DNA from: Victivallales bacterium
GTDB lineage: Bacteria; Verrucomicrobiota; Lentisphaeria; Oligosphaerales; Oligosphaeraceae
Direction: 5' to 3'
DNA length: 52,106 nucleotides
Assembly (NCBI GenBank): GCA_017554445.1
Contig: JAFZIJ010000193.1
Span: 1-52,106, forward strand
The notes under the pieces were generated by a model that saw only the letters and a list, made by a program, of their open reading frames with translations, was not told the DNA's origin and did not search any database. This document shows positions 1 to 7,851 of this stretch, piece by piece. Within the stretch, counting starts at the first letter, position 1; every line of letters starts with the position of its first letter. The position numbers and the translations under genes are program-made.

Positions 1-789
1 ATCATTAATCATTAATAGGAACATTTCCGCCGCATGCCACGTATGCGGATAGCAGATTTTCTCATCAGCCCAACGACTGTTCACAGAACGGATCGCTTCG
101 TAATCCGCTTCCGAAGCATGCGCTTCCCAGCTCATTGGCGAGATGGCGGGAATTTCTTCCGGCGTGAATGTCCGCCCCGCTTTATGCCATTTGGCCCACG
201 TGAGATAGGGATAGTTTTCATTCAATTTTTCTGACGCCAGCGACGGTTTGCGCTCACCGTCCATCCAGAAGATATCGTCGTAGTCGTCTTCTTCGTCCGG
301 AATCACCACCCATGACGAATCCAGGCTGCATTTTTCCAGCCCGAACTTGAGCCATTTCTGGGCATAGACGCGATGCCGACCGTAATCCACGCGGCCGACA
401 AGTATGCCGTCGCCATCCAACCGTTCATGGGCGATCTTCACAAACTTTTCCACGCTGGGATGTTGTGAATCCGTCACGCAGCCAAGAAGATAAAGTGACT
501 GACCGATATTGTCCGGCTCTTCATCGCCATGGTTGTTTCGGTCGAACGGATCGTCCAACGAAAGAATCCAGTCGCGAATCAGCCCGATGCGTCCTGTTTT
601 TTCCAAAACCATCGCCGTCATGGCGGCATCCCGCCGCCACGGCTTCTGATAGACATATTTATTCGGAAGCGGCTGGCCATCAACAATCTGCGACACAATC
701 TCCTCATGAAGGATATCCAGTTGTTTTTCAAACGGATGTCCCGCAAACACTGGCGGCTTGTGCAAATCTTCTCTTAACGCTTCAATCAT
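1..789 (-). CDS. Hypothetical protein, truncated by the window edge (N-terminal 263 residues)
   Basis: An open frame runs without a stop from an ATG at 789 to the left edge, so only the first 263 codons are seen. An AAGG lies about 9 nt upstream of the ATG, which supports this start. The protein starts MIEALREDLHKPPVF, has no signal peptide, and contains a run with PWRRDAAMTAM near residues 50-60 followed by alternating helix-like segments and an acidic DEEDDYDDIFW stretch. The spacing of helical segments recalls alpha/alpha-barrel (six-hairpin) carbohydrate enzymes, but I do not recognise a family and the missing C-terminus prevents a firm call. It is transcribed away from the GH3 gene across a repeat-rich gap. 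Confidence 0.7.
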   Translation of the reverse strand, partial: MIEALREDLHKPPVFAGHPFEKQLDILHEEIVSQIVDGQPLPNKYVYQKPWRRDAAMTAMVLEKTGRIGLIRDWILSLDDPFDRNNHGDEEPDNIGQSLYLLGCVTDSQHPSVEKFVKIAHERLDGDGILVGRVDYGRHRVYAQKWLKFGLEKCSLDSSWVVIPDEEDDYDDIFWMDGERKPSLASEKLNENYPYLTWAKWHKAGRTFTPEEIPAISPMSWEAHASEADYEAIRSVNSRWADEKICYPHTWHAAEMFLLMIND

Positions 790-881
790 AATTGCTTACC
801 TTTATTCTCAACAACATGCAGTTGCTGATACCATTTCTTCTATACTTCTTTTTTGCAAAGAAAACACCACGAGCAGTGAAA

Positions 882-1045
882 CCGCCGAGCCAACAGACTA
901 TGAATTTCGAGCTTCCGCATGACGTTGTTTGCGCTTGCGCGTAGCGTGACGAACCGCCGAGCCAACAAACTACGAATTTAGAGCTTCCGCATGACATCCT
1001 TTGCCGCCGCCGCGCAGCGTGACGAACCGCCGAGCCGCAGGCAGC
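882..1045. repeat. Degenerate tandem repeat, about 72-bp unit
   Basis: Units start at 882, 954 and 1027, each with CCGCCGAGCC. The first two units share most positions, including CTTCCGCATGAC in mid-unit and AGCGTGACGAA at the end; the third is cut off after the first bases and runs into unrelated sequence. Period is 72-73 bp. The repeat lies wholly between genes. Confidence 0.6.
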
Positions 1046-1110
1046 CGTTGGAATTCTCTTCTCTTTTGATTTCATATGCACACCAAAATTCTTCTGATTT
1101 TGTCGGCTCC

Positions 1111-1192
1111 TGCGGGGAGGCATTTCTGTTTATTCAGTGTCTTCTGTGGACTGCCAAAATTCGTGTGAATTCGTGTCCATTCGTGGTTAAAA
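1111..1192. repeat. Dispersed intergenic repeat, copy 1 (TTCGTG-rich)
   Basis: The stretch starts with GCGGGGAGGCATTT, continues with TATTCAGTGTCTTCTGTGG, and ends with ATTCGTGTGAATTCGTGTCC then ATTCGTGGTTAAAAG. Related sequence, in the same order of modules, occurs at 38241-38320, 49165-49241 and 50656-50750. All four copies are non-coding. Confidence 0.65.
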
Positions 1193-1221
1193 GTTTGTAT
1201 TCATTCATGGTTTCAATTTCA

Positions 1222-1250
1222 TTGTCAACCATAATTTATTCCGCTATATG
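1222..1250 (+). promoter_or_regulatory. Putative sigma-70 promoter of the GH3 operon
   Basis: TTGTCA at 1222-1227 and TATATG at 1245-1250 are separated by 17 bp. They lie about 84 bp before the GH3 ATG, which has its own AGGAAG Shine-Dalgarno sequence. The call rests on matching the consensus only. Confidence 0.4.
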
Positions 1251-1333
1251 GATGCTGTCAATTGCGCATCATCTGCAAGGAAGTATATTGAAAAGACGAC
1301 CAACAAACACACTCTCCAACACAGGAAGCCACC

Positions 1334-3409
1334 ATGGAAGCCTATCAAGATCCATCCCTGCCGATTTCCAAACGCATCGACGACCTTCTCTCACGCCTGA
1401 CGCCAGAAGAAAAGGCAGGATTCATCAGCTATATGAACGACGGCGTCCCGCGCCTCGGCATCCCATCCTATTCGTGGTGGAACGAAGCTCTGCATGGCGT
1501 CGCCCGAAGCGGCTGTGCGACGGTCTTCCCGCAGGCCATCGCCATGGCGGCGACCTTCTCGCCAGAACTTGTCGAAAAGATGGGAGAAGTCATCGCCCTT
1601 GAAGGCCGCGCACGTTATCATCAAGCGGCAACGCACGGCGACCACGGGACTTACAAAGGCTTGACCTATTGGTCGCCAAACGTCAACATCTTCCGCGATC
1701 CACGTTGGGGGCGTGGACAGGAGACCTACGGCGAATGCCCCTATTTGACAGGCCTGCTCGGGGCGGCATTCGTGCATGGCGTGCAAGGCCATGATCCCGA
1801 ACATCTGAAGGCGTCCGCCTGCGCGAAGCATTTCACCGCGCATTCAGGCCCGGAGGACGGCCGCATGGGCTTCGATTCAAAAGTCTCCGAAAAGGATTTG
1901 CGCGAGACGTATCTCCGTGCATTCAAGGCATGTGTGGATGCAGGCGTGTCATCCGTCATGACGGCGTACAACGCCCTGAACGGGACGCCCTGCTGCATCA
2001 ACCGCCATCTGCTGGAAGACATCCTGCGGGCAGAATGGGGCTTCCGTGGCGCCATCGTGACGGACGTCGGATGCAGCCACGGCCTCGTCGATAACCACAA
2101 GACAGTCAGCAACTTCGCGGAAGGGCTTGAAAAGGAATTGCAGTCCGGTGTCGATGTGATTTCGGACTTCCATGGACAGGACCGTTGCAAAGCCGCCTGG
2201 GCGGAACGTCAAATCGCGGAAGAAACGTTGGACACGATGCTTCGGCATCAGTTGGACGTGAAATTCCGCCTTGGTTTGTTTGACGGCAATCGCACAGAGC
2301 CATCTTCTGAAGTCATTGAATGTAAAGAACATCGGCAATTGGCTCTGGAATGCGCACGGCGCAGCGTCGTCCTGCTCAAAAATGACAAACAAGTCCTCCC
2401 GCTGGACAAACATGCGTTGAAGACCATCGCCGTCATTGGCCCGACCGCCGACAACTACGAGACGCTTATCGCCAACTATTCCGGCACCCCGACGCGTCAT
2501 GTGACGATTCTGCAAGGTGTTCTCAATGAAGCGGATGACGACTGCCGCATCATCTATGCGCTCGGCTCCGAACTCATCAAAACCATCTCCGAAAGCTGTG
2601 CGGAAGAATACGACACGATTTCGGAAGCCATCAGTTGCGCCGAACAGGCGGACGCCGTCATTCTGTGCGTCGGCCTGACGCATCGCATCGAAGGCGAAGG
2701 CGGCAACGCCTCCAATCCGCAGGCCGCAGGCGACAAGGCGGATTTGGAACTTCCTGCCGTCCAACGTCATCTGTTCGATGCCGTGCGTAAGGTCGCGAAA
2801 CAGTTGATTCTCGTCAACGTCTCCGGAAGCGCCCTCCATCTGCCGGACGCGGACGCCATTCTGCAGGTCTTCTATCCGGGCGCGGAAGGCGGAACCGCCG
2901 TTGCGGACATCCTGTTTGGTAACGTCAATCCATCCGGCAAACTTCCCGTCACATTCTACAACAACGCAGAAGATCTGCCGCCGTTCACGGACTATGCCAT
3001 GGCGGGCCGCACATATCGCTTCTATGATGGTCCTGTGCAATTCCCATTCGGCTTCGGTCTAAGTTATACAACGTTCGAAGCCAGCGATTTACAGGTCGCA
3101 CCGCAATTGAAGGTCGGCGAACCGCTGACCGTCGAAGTCGATTGGACGAATACAGGTTCGCGTGCAGGCGAAGACGTCGTGCAGATTTATGTCCACGCCG
3201 TGTCTCCATCCACCCGTGCCCCGTTGAAACAACTGGCCGCCGTAAAGCGTGTCTCGCTCCAACCTTCTGAAACCAAACATCTTGCTTTGACGTTAGATGC
3301 CGAGACATTCCAACTGTACAACGACGACGGCAAGCCATTCTATGAATCCGGCCGTTGGCAAATCATGGTCGGCAATCTTTCCACTGAACTCACTCTCACA
3401 AAATTGTGA
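1334..3409 (+). CDS. Glycoside hydrolase family 3 protein (beta-xylosidase/beta-glucosidase type)
   Basis: This 691-residue protein has the full GH3 order: N-terminal (alpha/beta)8 domain (about 15-310), GH3 C-terminal alpha/beta sandwich (about 345-560) and a fibronectin-III-like C-terminal domain (about 600-680). The nucleophile region is GAIVTD with Asp244, and KHFTAH near 165-170 is the substrate-binding KH motif of the family. The IEGEGG stretch in the C-terminal sandwich is where the acid/base Glu usually lies. There is no signal peptide, so it should act in the cytoplasm on imported oligosaccharides. An AGGAAG ribosome site precedes the ATG. The next gene starts 23 nt after its stop, so the two are probably co-transcribed. 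Xylosidase rather than glucosidase is a guess from the RDPRWGRGQETYGE segment. Confidence 0.93.
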   Translation: MEAYQDPSLPISKRIDDLLSRLTPEEKAGFISYMNDGVPRLGIPSYSWWNEALHGVARSGCATVFPQAIAMAATFSPELVEKMGEVIALEGRARYHQAATHGDHGTYKGLTYWSPNVNIFRDPRWGRGQETYGECPYLTGLLGAAFVHGVQGHDPEHLKASACAKHFTAHSGPEDGRMGFDSKVSEKDLRETYLRAFKACVDAGVSSVMTAYNALNGTPCCINRHLLEDILRAEWGFRGAIVTDVGCSHGLVDNHKTVSNFAEGLEKELQSGVDVISDFHGQDRCKAAWAERQIAEETLDTMLRHQLDVKFRLGLFDGNRTEPSSEVIECKEHRQLALECARRSVVLLKNDKQVLPLDKHALKTIAVIGPTADNYETLIANYSGTPTRHVTILQGVLNEADDDCRIIYALGSELIKTISESCAEEYDTISEAISCAEQADAVILCVGLTHRIEGEGGNASNPQAAGDKADLELPAVQRHLFDAVRKVAKQLILVNVSGSALHLPDADAILQVFYPGAEGGTAVADILFGNVNPSGKLPVTFYNNAEDLPPFTDYAMAGRTYRFYDGPVQFPFGFGLSYTTFEASDLQVAPQLKVGEPLTVEVDWTNTGSRAGEDVVQIYVHAVSPSTRAPLKQLAAVKRVSLQPSETKHLALTLDAETFQLYNDDGKPFYESGRWQIMVGNLSTELTLTKL

Positions 3410-3432
3410 ATTGTAATAGGGGAATCATCAGC

Positions 3433-5115
3433 ATGAAAAGCATAATTCTAATCGCCATTCTGTTGCTGGCTTTCTTCGTATCATCGCGCGTTTCGGGACA
3501 GCCGACCATGCGCATCGGACTCATCAGCGACACGCATTGGACGGAAAATCCCAAAAGTTTCCAAAAGACGGAGGCCACACTGAAAGTTTTCAAAGAGGAA
3601 AAAGTCGATGCAATATGGCATTTGGGCGACATTTCCGACTTGCTTTACGTGAAGGCATACCGCCATTATCGGCAGAACGTGTTCCCGTCGTTCTTTCCGG
3701 AAAATCCGCCGGATGAACTGTTTGTCTATGCCAATCACGACCTGCTCCGCCGAGACGTCCTTGGAGGAGTCGAGCAAATGCCTCCCGAAGAGGCGTTTCC
3801 CACTGTTCAAAAAGAGCTTGGAATCAAAAATTCACCCGATGACGAACGAATCGTCAAAGGCTATCCCGTGCTGATTTTCAGTCAATTCACAGCAAACGCC
3901 GTGAAAGAAAAGAAACTGGAGGAAACCGTCGCCAAATATCCCGACAAGACCATTTTCGTTCTCGACCACTGCCCCGCCGTCCATGCCCCATACACGGACT
4001 TGCGCAGCCCCTATTGCAAATACCCGCAAGTCATTCACATCTATGGACATAACCATGCTCCCTTGCGCGATGAAAATTCCATTTGGCAGGGAACGCACAC
4101 GGAGGTCAGCGCAGGCTGCCTGCATAACTGGAGAGGCTATCTGGTCGGCATGTCGCCTGTCTCAAAAGAGAATACGGATTTCGCCGTCATGGATGTCTAT
4201 CCGGACAAAATCATCTACCGTCGTTTTTCAATCGTGACCGGCAAGGAATGCAAGGAGCCGTGGACCATTCCGCTGCCATTCGACGCGAAGACTGCGCCAT
4301 ACCGCCGCGACTTCCGTCAGGCGAACACCCCTGCCCCGACGTTCCCACCGGACACCGCCTTGAAACTGACGGTTGACCAGCCGTTCTCCGCCGTCAAACT
4401 GACGTGGCCGGAAGCGACGCAAGGCGGCGAAGTCTATAAGTATTATATCGCCGTCGAACGGCAGGATGCCGACGGCGTTTTCCATCCCATCACGCGGCTT
4501 GATGCCTACAGTGAATTCCATCTGGATGCGCATCTGCGGAGCGGTTCGTTTACGCAGTCCTTCTCCAGCGGCTATTTCGATTCCGGCAAAAAATACCGCT
4601 TCACCGTGACGCCGGTCGGATTTTTCGGCAAGGCAGGAGCTCCCATCACTGCCGACTTCACGCCACCTGCGGACATGAAGGAGAGCACGCTCATCTTTGA
4701 AAGCCGCGATCCGATGAAGGAATTGGAAGTGGCGTTCATCGTCGGTGCGAAACGCTCAACTGGCAAGAAACCATTGGTTGTAAAAGACGGTTTCTACCAA
4801 CATCCAGGCGGATATGTTCGAGTGTTTCTACCAGAAAAGGTTTGGAAAGACGTGGACGGTGGCAAGTTCCGCTTCACCATAGACTTGGATACACGGCAGG
4901 AGGATCCGACATGGACGATGGTCCTGAACAATCCCATCCCGTTCGCCAACGCGAACAATCGAATCAAAATGCCATCCGGCGAAAACATCGGCTGGCGTTA
5001 TGTAATGGAATGCAGGAGGATGCGCGCTCCAACCGACGTCTATTCGCTCCTATTGCGCGAAGGCGGCCCAGGCGAATTCCGCATCAACTATGTCAAACTG
5101 GAAAAACTGCCGTGA
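3433..5115 (+). CDS. Secreted calcineurin-like metallophosphoesterase with C-terminal accessory domains
   Basis: I start the gene at 3433 rather than the upstream in-frame ATG at 3406. The later ATG has an AGGGG site about 10 nt before it and gives a normal signal peptide (MKSIILIAILLLAFFVSS). The 560-residue protein shows the dinuclear metal motifs in order: ISDTHW (Asp33, His35), LGDISD (Asp66), NHD (101-103, with Ala in place of the usual Gly before it), DHCPAVH (His179) and GHNH (205-208). After about residue 290 the sequence changes to beta-rich segments that look like a fibronectin-III-like and a carbohydrate-binding-like domain. Substrate is unknown. It follows the GH3 gene directly, which suggests a role in extracytoplasmic glycan or phosphate processing. 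Confidence 0.85.
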   Translation: MKSIILIAILLLAFFVSSRVSGQPTMRIGLISDTHWTENPKSFQKTEATLKVFKEEKVDAIWHLGDISDLLYVKAYRHYRQNVFPSFFPENPPDELFVYANHDLLRRDVLGGVEQMPPEEAFPTVQKELGIKNSPDDERIVKGYPVLIFSQFTANAVKEKKLEETVAKYPDKTIFVLDHCPAVHAPYTDLRSPYCKYPQVIHIYGHNHAPLRDENSIWQGTHTEVSAGCLHNWRGYLVGMSPVSKENTDFAVMDVYPDKIIYRRFSIVTGKECKEPWTIPLPFDAKTAPYRRDFRQANTPAPTFPPDTALKLTVDQPFSAVKLTWPEATQGGEVYKYYIAVERQDADGVFHPITRLDAYSEFHLDAHLRSGSFTQSFSSGYFDSGKKYRFTVTPVGFFGKAGAPITADFTPPADMKESTLIFESRDPMKELEVAFIVGAKRSTGKKPLVVKDGFYQHPGGYVRVFLPEKVWKDVDGGKFRFTIDLDTRQEDPTWTMVLNNPIPFANANNRIKMPSGENIGWRYVMECRRMRAPTDVYSLLLREGGPGEFRINYVKLEKLP

Positions 5116-5172
5116 ACGCTACTCCCAAAACTGGCTGTCGTACTATTACTGATTCATCTGCATTTTCAATTT

Positions 5173-5197
5173 CGTCAGCAACTTGCTGACGATTTTC
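5173..5197 (+). terminator. Possible intrinsic terminator after the metallophosphoesterase gene
   Basis: CGTCAGCA at 5173-5180 and TGCTGACG at 5184-5191 form an 8-bp stem with a 3-nt loop, followed by ATTTTCT. The T-run is short, so efficiency is uncertain. Confidence 0.5.
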
Positions 5198-5259
5198 TAA
5201 CGCATTGAAATAAAATGGGCTATTGCAAATCTTTTATGACAACCAACAGTCAAGTCATG

Positions 5260-5391
5260 TTAAACTTTATAGCCATCCCGTGGCTTGAGAATAGCATTCG
5301 CCTGGAAAGCGATAGTTGTAGCACCCTTGCTCTTCAGAGCAGGGAAAGCTGTACGATATTCATACAACTGAAGGACTACACTTGAAATCAT
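5260..5391 (-). CDS. Small ORF of 43 codons, unknown
   Basis: This short frame is on the same strand as the two coiled-coil genes and starts 20 nt after the stop of the second one, with a GGAG just before the ATG at 5391 (very short spacing). The peptide starts MISSVVLQLYEYRTAF and ends LKPRDGYKV. Its composition (mixed hydrophobic, charged and aromatic residues) looks like real protein rather than noise, and the frame stays open about 45 nt upstream of the ATG. It may be a genuine small protein of the operon or the surviving C-terminus of a larger gene. I do not recognise it. Confidence 0.35.
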   Translation of the reverse strand: MISSVVLQLYEYRTAFPALKSKGATTIAFQANAILKPRDGYKV

Positions 5392-5411
5392 CTCCACGCA
5401 AACAAGATATC

Positions 5412-6185
5412 TTATTGTCCAAATAATAGCACACTAAAATGGCGTTCCATTTGTCTAGGATCGTCTATTCTATATCGACTTCCTGTATATAAAAAAGTTT
5501 GTGATGCTTGTTTTATCTTTTCATATTTTTCGACAAAATCATTTACAGGATATTGATGAATTCTATCTAAATTCCTAATCAGCAATGTCTGCACCATATT
5601 ATTCTGTCTTCTCAATTGCTGATATAACGCCATTTTCTCCTCATTGCTGATGTTTACATCATAAGCTTTTGATACCCATTCTTTCCAAACAAGCTTATAC
5701 TTCTCCAACTGTTCACGCTCTTCCCAAGAGAGTTTTGTCAAATCTGTTCGCTCCAAGAAACTCTCCAATTGTTTCCATGCACACTCCATATCTTCCTGCC
5801 GCTTATTACGATTTTCCTTCAGACTCTGCTCGGCATTCATATCCTCAAATAAATCATAAAAAGTGCATCGATATCGATGATTTTGCTTGTTCCACATATC
5901 CAGAAACTCTTCCTCCCGCAAGGCTCGCCGTGCTTCACGTTCTATCATCTTGTTCCTTCTGATAAACCTTTTCAATCTGGCAATTATCTGCCTATCTTTT
6001 CCCACGGTAAAATCTGATTCTTCGTCATCAGCAACAATCGCTGTCTCCTCCTTTGCTGTTATATTTGAGGACTGCAACACTTTCTCTTCCAAACAACGAC
6101 GAAATACAGTCAATTTCCAAACGAACAAACAGCCAAGCATCAATAACAGCATAATAATGCTATTATTTCGTGTTATTCGTTTCAT
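5412..6185 (-). CDS. Membrane-anchored coiled-coil protein, unknown function (paralogue B)
   Basis: I start at the ATG at 6185, which follows a strong GGAGG (spacing about 11) and gives MKRITRNNSIIMLLLMLG, a short positive N-terminus followed by one transmembrane helix. An in-frame ATG at 6224 has no ribosome site. The 257 residues after the helix are charged and helical, rich in Lys, Glu, Arg and Gln. Segments such as EREARRALREEEF and LSWEEREQLEKY line up with ENEARKALEEWQQ and LTKEEYHQLLDHF of the upstream gene, and the two products have the same length, so they are probably diverged tandem paralogues. Base composition is much more AT-rich than the neighbours. No function can be named. Confidence 0.75.
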   Translation of the reverse strand: MKRITRNNSIIMLLLMLGCLFVWKLTVFRRCLEEKVLQSSNITAKEETAIVADDEESDFTVGKDRQIIARLKRFIRRNKMIEREARRALREEEFLDMWNKQNHRYRCTFYDLFEDMNAEQSLKENRNKRQEDMECAWKQLESFLERTDLTKLSWEEREQLEKYKLVWKEWVSKAYDVNISNEEKMALYQQLRRQNNMVQTLLIRNLDRIHQYPVNDFVEKYEKIKQASQTFLYTGSRYRIDDPRQMERHFSVLLFGQ

Positions 6186-6235
6186 ATATTTCAACACCTC
6201 CTCTTTATCTGAAAGAGACTTCATATCCAGCAGTT

Positions 6236-7009
6236 TCAGCGAGTTCCTTGATATATTTTAGGCCGACTTGGCAATATGAAATCATACTCGGGAACCTTAC
6301 ATACTGTGCGTATTTCTTCCACTTTTTCTTCAAAGTGCTTTGTGTCCCCATTATCTCCAACCATCATATAACAACATTTCTTCAAGATTTTCTGAATTTG
6401 TTCCAAAGGAATTTCCTGTTTTTTAAGATTCTGCCGTTCCTCTTTGCTCATTCCTCCATTGCTGATAATATCTTCATCCAATGTGTTCAAGATTTGAAAA
6501 TGATCCAATAACTGATGATACTCTTCCTTTGTCAACCATTCCTCTTTGATTGATTTGACAAACTCTTGCCTCTCCATAATATGCGTTTTTAATTTGTCCT
6601 TCGTCTTTTGTATATATGATAAAAGCTCTTCATATTTATCGGGAAACAAGTCTTTTATCTCCTCTAATGCAACATATTCAGGCAATGACTCATTATTCCA
6701 TTGTTGGATATAGATGCTCGATGATTGTCGCTGTTGCCATTCTTCCAACGCTTTTCTCGCCTCATTCTCGGCAGACAGAGCTTTTACTTCTAAATCCTGT
6801 ATTGTTTCACTATGATATCTATGTGCAATTATGCTCTCGTTATTGTTATTTTGTTTTGCATCAGTCACGGTCTGCATCTTTGTGTTTTTCAAGCTGGAAT
6901 GTTTCAAAGAGTTTTCCATTTTATAGCAATCATAACCTAGCCAGAAAACCCATATCCAAACAAACACGGTAACACCTAAAAGGGCATGTTGAATTTGCTT
7001 GACTTCCAT
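6236..7009 (-). CDS. Membrane-anchored coiled-coil protein, unknown function (paralogue A)
   Basis: The 257-residue product starts at 7009 behind a very good AAGGAGGTGACAA site. Residues 8-26 form a single transmembrane helix (LLGVTVFVWIWVFWLGY); the rest is a charged helical region with heptad-like stretches near residues 70-90 and 130-230 and a Cys-Cys pair near 213. The next gene's start lies 50 nt downstream, so both are one transcript. The AT-rich base composition suggests acquisition from elsewhere or weak selection. It is not a known sensor, secretion or pilus family as far as I can tell. Confidence 0.75.
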   Translation of the reverse strand: MEVKQIQHALLGVTVFVWIWVFWLGYDCYKMENSLKHSSLKNTKMQTVTDAKQNNNNESIIAHRYHSETIQDLEVKALSAENEARKALEEWQQRQSSSIYIQQWNNESLPEYVALEEIKDLFPDKYEELLSYIQKTKDKLKTHIMERQEFVKSIKEEWLTKEEYHQLLDHFQILNTLDEDIISNGGMSKEERQNLKKQEIPLEQIQKILKKCCYMMVGDNGDTKHFEEKVEEIRTVCKVPEYDFILPSRPKIYQGTR

Positions 7010-7090
7010 TTGTCACCTCCTTGAAAACAACAGAATCTCAATGTATCTTTTACATTCTTATCAAATCTTCATGCTCCATAAGGCAATTGA

Positions 7091-7849
7091 CTATTTTCCC
7101 AGGCATACTTTCAGCGCAGCCAAATCATCCGCCGTGCCTTCCAATGCATCATCTGGCTTCTCGTATTCAAGACAGAGGCAGCCTGAATAGAATGTCTTGA
7201 GCTCTGCCAGAATCGGGCGGTAGTCTATGACACCGTCTTTTACTCGGCAAAATACGCCTTTCTGGAAGCCGTTCTCGCTCACATTCTTGAGATGGGTGAA
7301 GCCGATGATGCTGCGCGTCGCTTTCAACGCCGTTAGCGCGTCTTCGCCGCCGTAATGGACGAAATTGGCGGCATCGTAGTTCAGTTTGACATTGTCCATG
7401 CCAATCGCCTCAAACAGCCGCAGGCAGTCATCGGATGTCGCCATTAGCCCGCCATGATTCTCGACGATCACCGTCAATCCATATTCCACCGCCTGTTTTC
7501 CAAGTTCGCACAGACGATTGGACACTCGCGTGAATTCCTCTTCCGTATGCGCCCAGACTTCGCAAATGCGCAGATACGTGGCACCGACAGCCGCAATCGT
7601 TTTCACATCATCCGCCGTCCCGTCCAGCGACATGGCGACTTCCAACGCCTCAACGCCTTCCTTCGCAAAGAGTTCGCGATATTTTCCCGCCTGTGCGGAA
7701 CCGCCTTTGATCGCCTGCGGGAAGCCGTCCTGTGGTCCGAGCATGAAGCAGAGTCGATTCAGCCCCAACGACTTCAATGCGCGGCAATAATCCGCCGTCT
7801 TCATGAAGCGGAAGCCCCACGGCGATGAGCTGAAATAATTGTCTGTCAT
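7091..7849 (-). CDS. Sugar phosphate isomerase/epimerase, xylose-isomerase-like TIM barrel
   Basis: The ATG at 7849 is preferred over an in-frame ATG at 7864 because GGGAGGA sits in between at the right distance. The 252-residue protein is a short TIM barrel of the AP-endonuclease-2/xylose-isomerase-like superfamily. The metal ligands are visible: VIVENHGG (Glu130), NYDAANF (Asp159), GFTHLKN (His186) and CLEYE (Glu228). No signal peptide, so it is cytoplasmic. Its start lies 2 nt after the stop of the dehydrogenase gene, indicating coupled translation. It is the last gene of a five-gene operon. The pair dehydrogenase plus isomerase suggests oxidation and isomerisation of a sugar or polyol freed by the operon's glycosidase; the substrate is unknown. 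Confidence 0.88.
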   Translation of the reverse strand: MTDNYFSSSPWGFRFMKTADYCRALKSLGLNRLCFMLGPQDGFPQAIKGGSAQAGKYRELFAKEGVEALEVAMSLDGTADDVKTIAAVGATYLRICEVWAHTEEEFTRVSNRLCELGKQAVEYGLTVIVENHGGLMATSDDCLRLFEAIGMDNVKLNYDAANFVHYGGEDALTALKATRSIIGFTHLKNVSENGFQKGVFCRVKDGVIDYRPILAELKTFYSGCLCLEYEKPDDALEGTADDLAALKVCLGK

Positions 7850-7851
7850 GT

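Larger units (their letters stand above)
790..1333. other. Long intergenic region with two repeat types and a promoter
   Basis: This gap of about 540 bp separates the divergent gene at 789 and the GH3 gene. It holds a degenerate 72-bp tandem repeat (882-1045), one copy of the dispersed TTCGTG-rich repeat (1111-1192) and a sigma-70-like promoter (1222-1250). No gene is convincing here. The minus-strand frame at 782-1123 only translates the repeat (a recurring SCGSSKF-VCWLGG peptide) and has no usable start signal. Confidence 0.6.

Noticed and set aside
782..1123. Minus-strand ORF of 113 codons in the first gap
   Set aside because: It translates the 72-bp repeat (two SCGSSKF-VCWLGG segments), has no ribosome site and overlaps the start of the gene at 789.
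1949..3040. Minus-strand ORF of 363 codons inside the GH3 gene
   Set aside because: It is the antisense shadow of a well-defined GH3 frame and has no recognisable domain.
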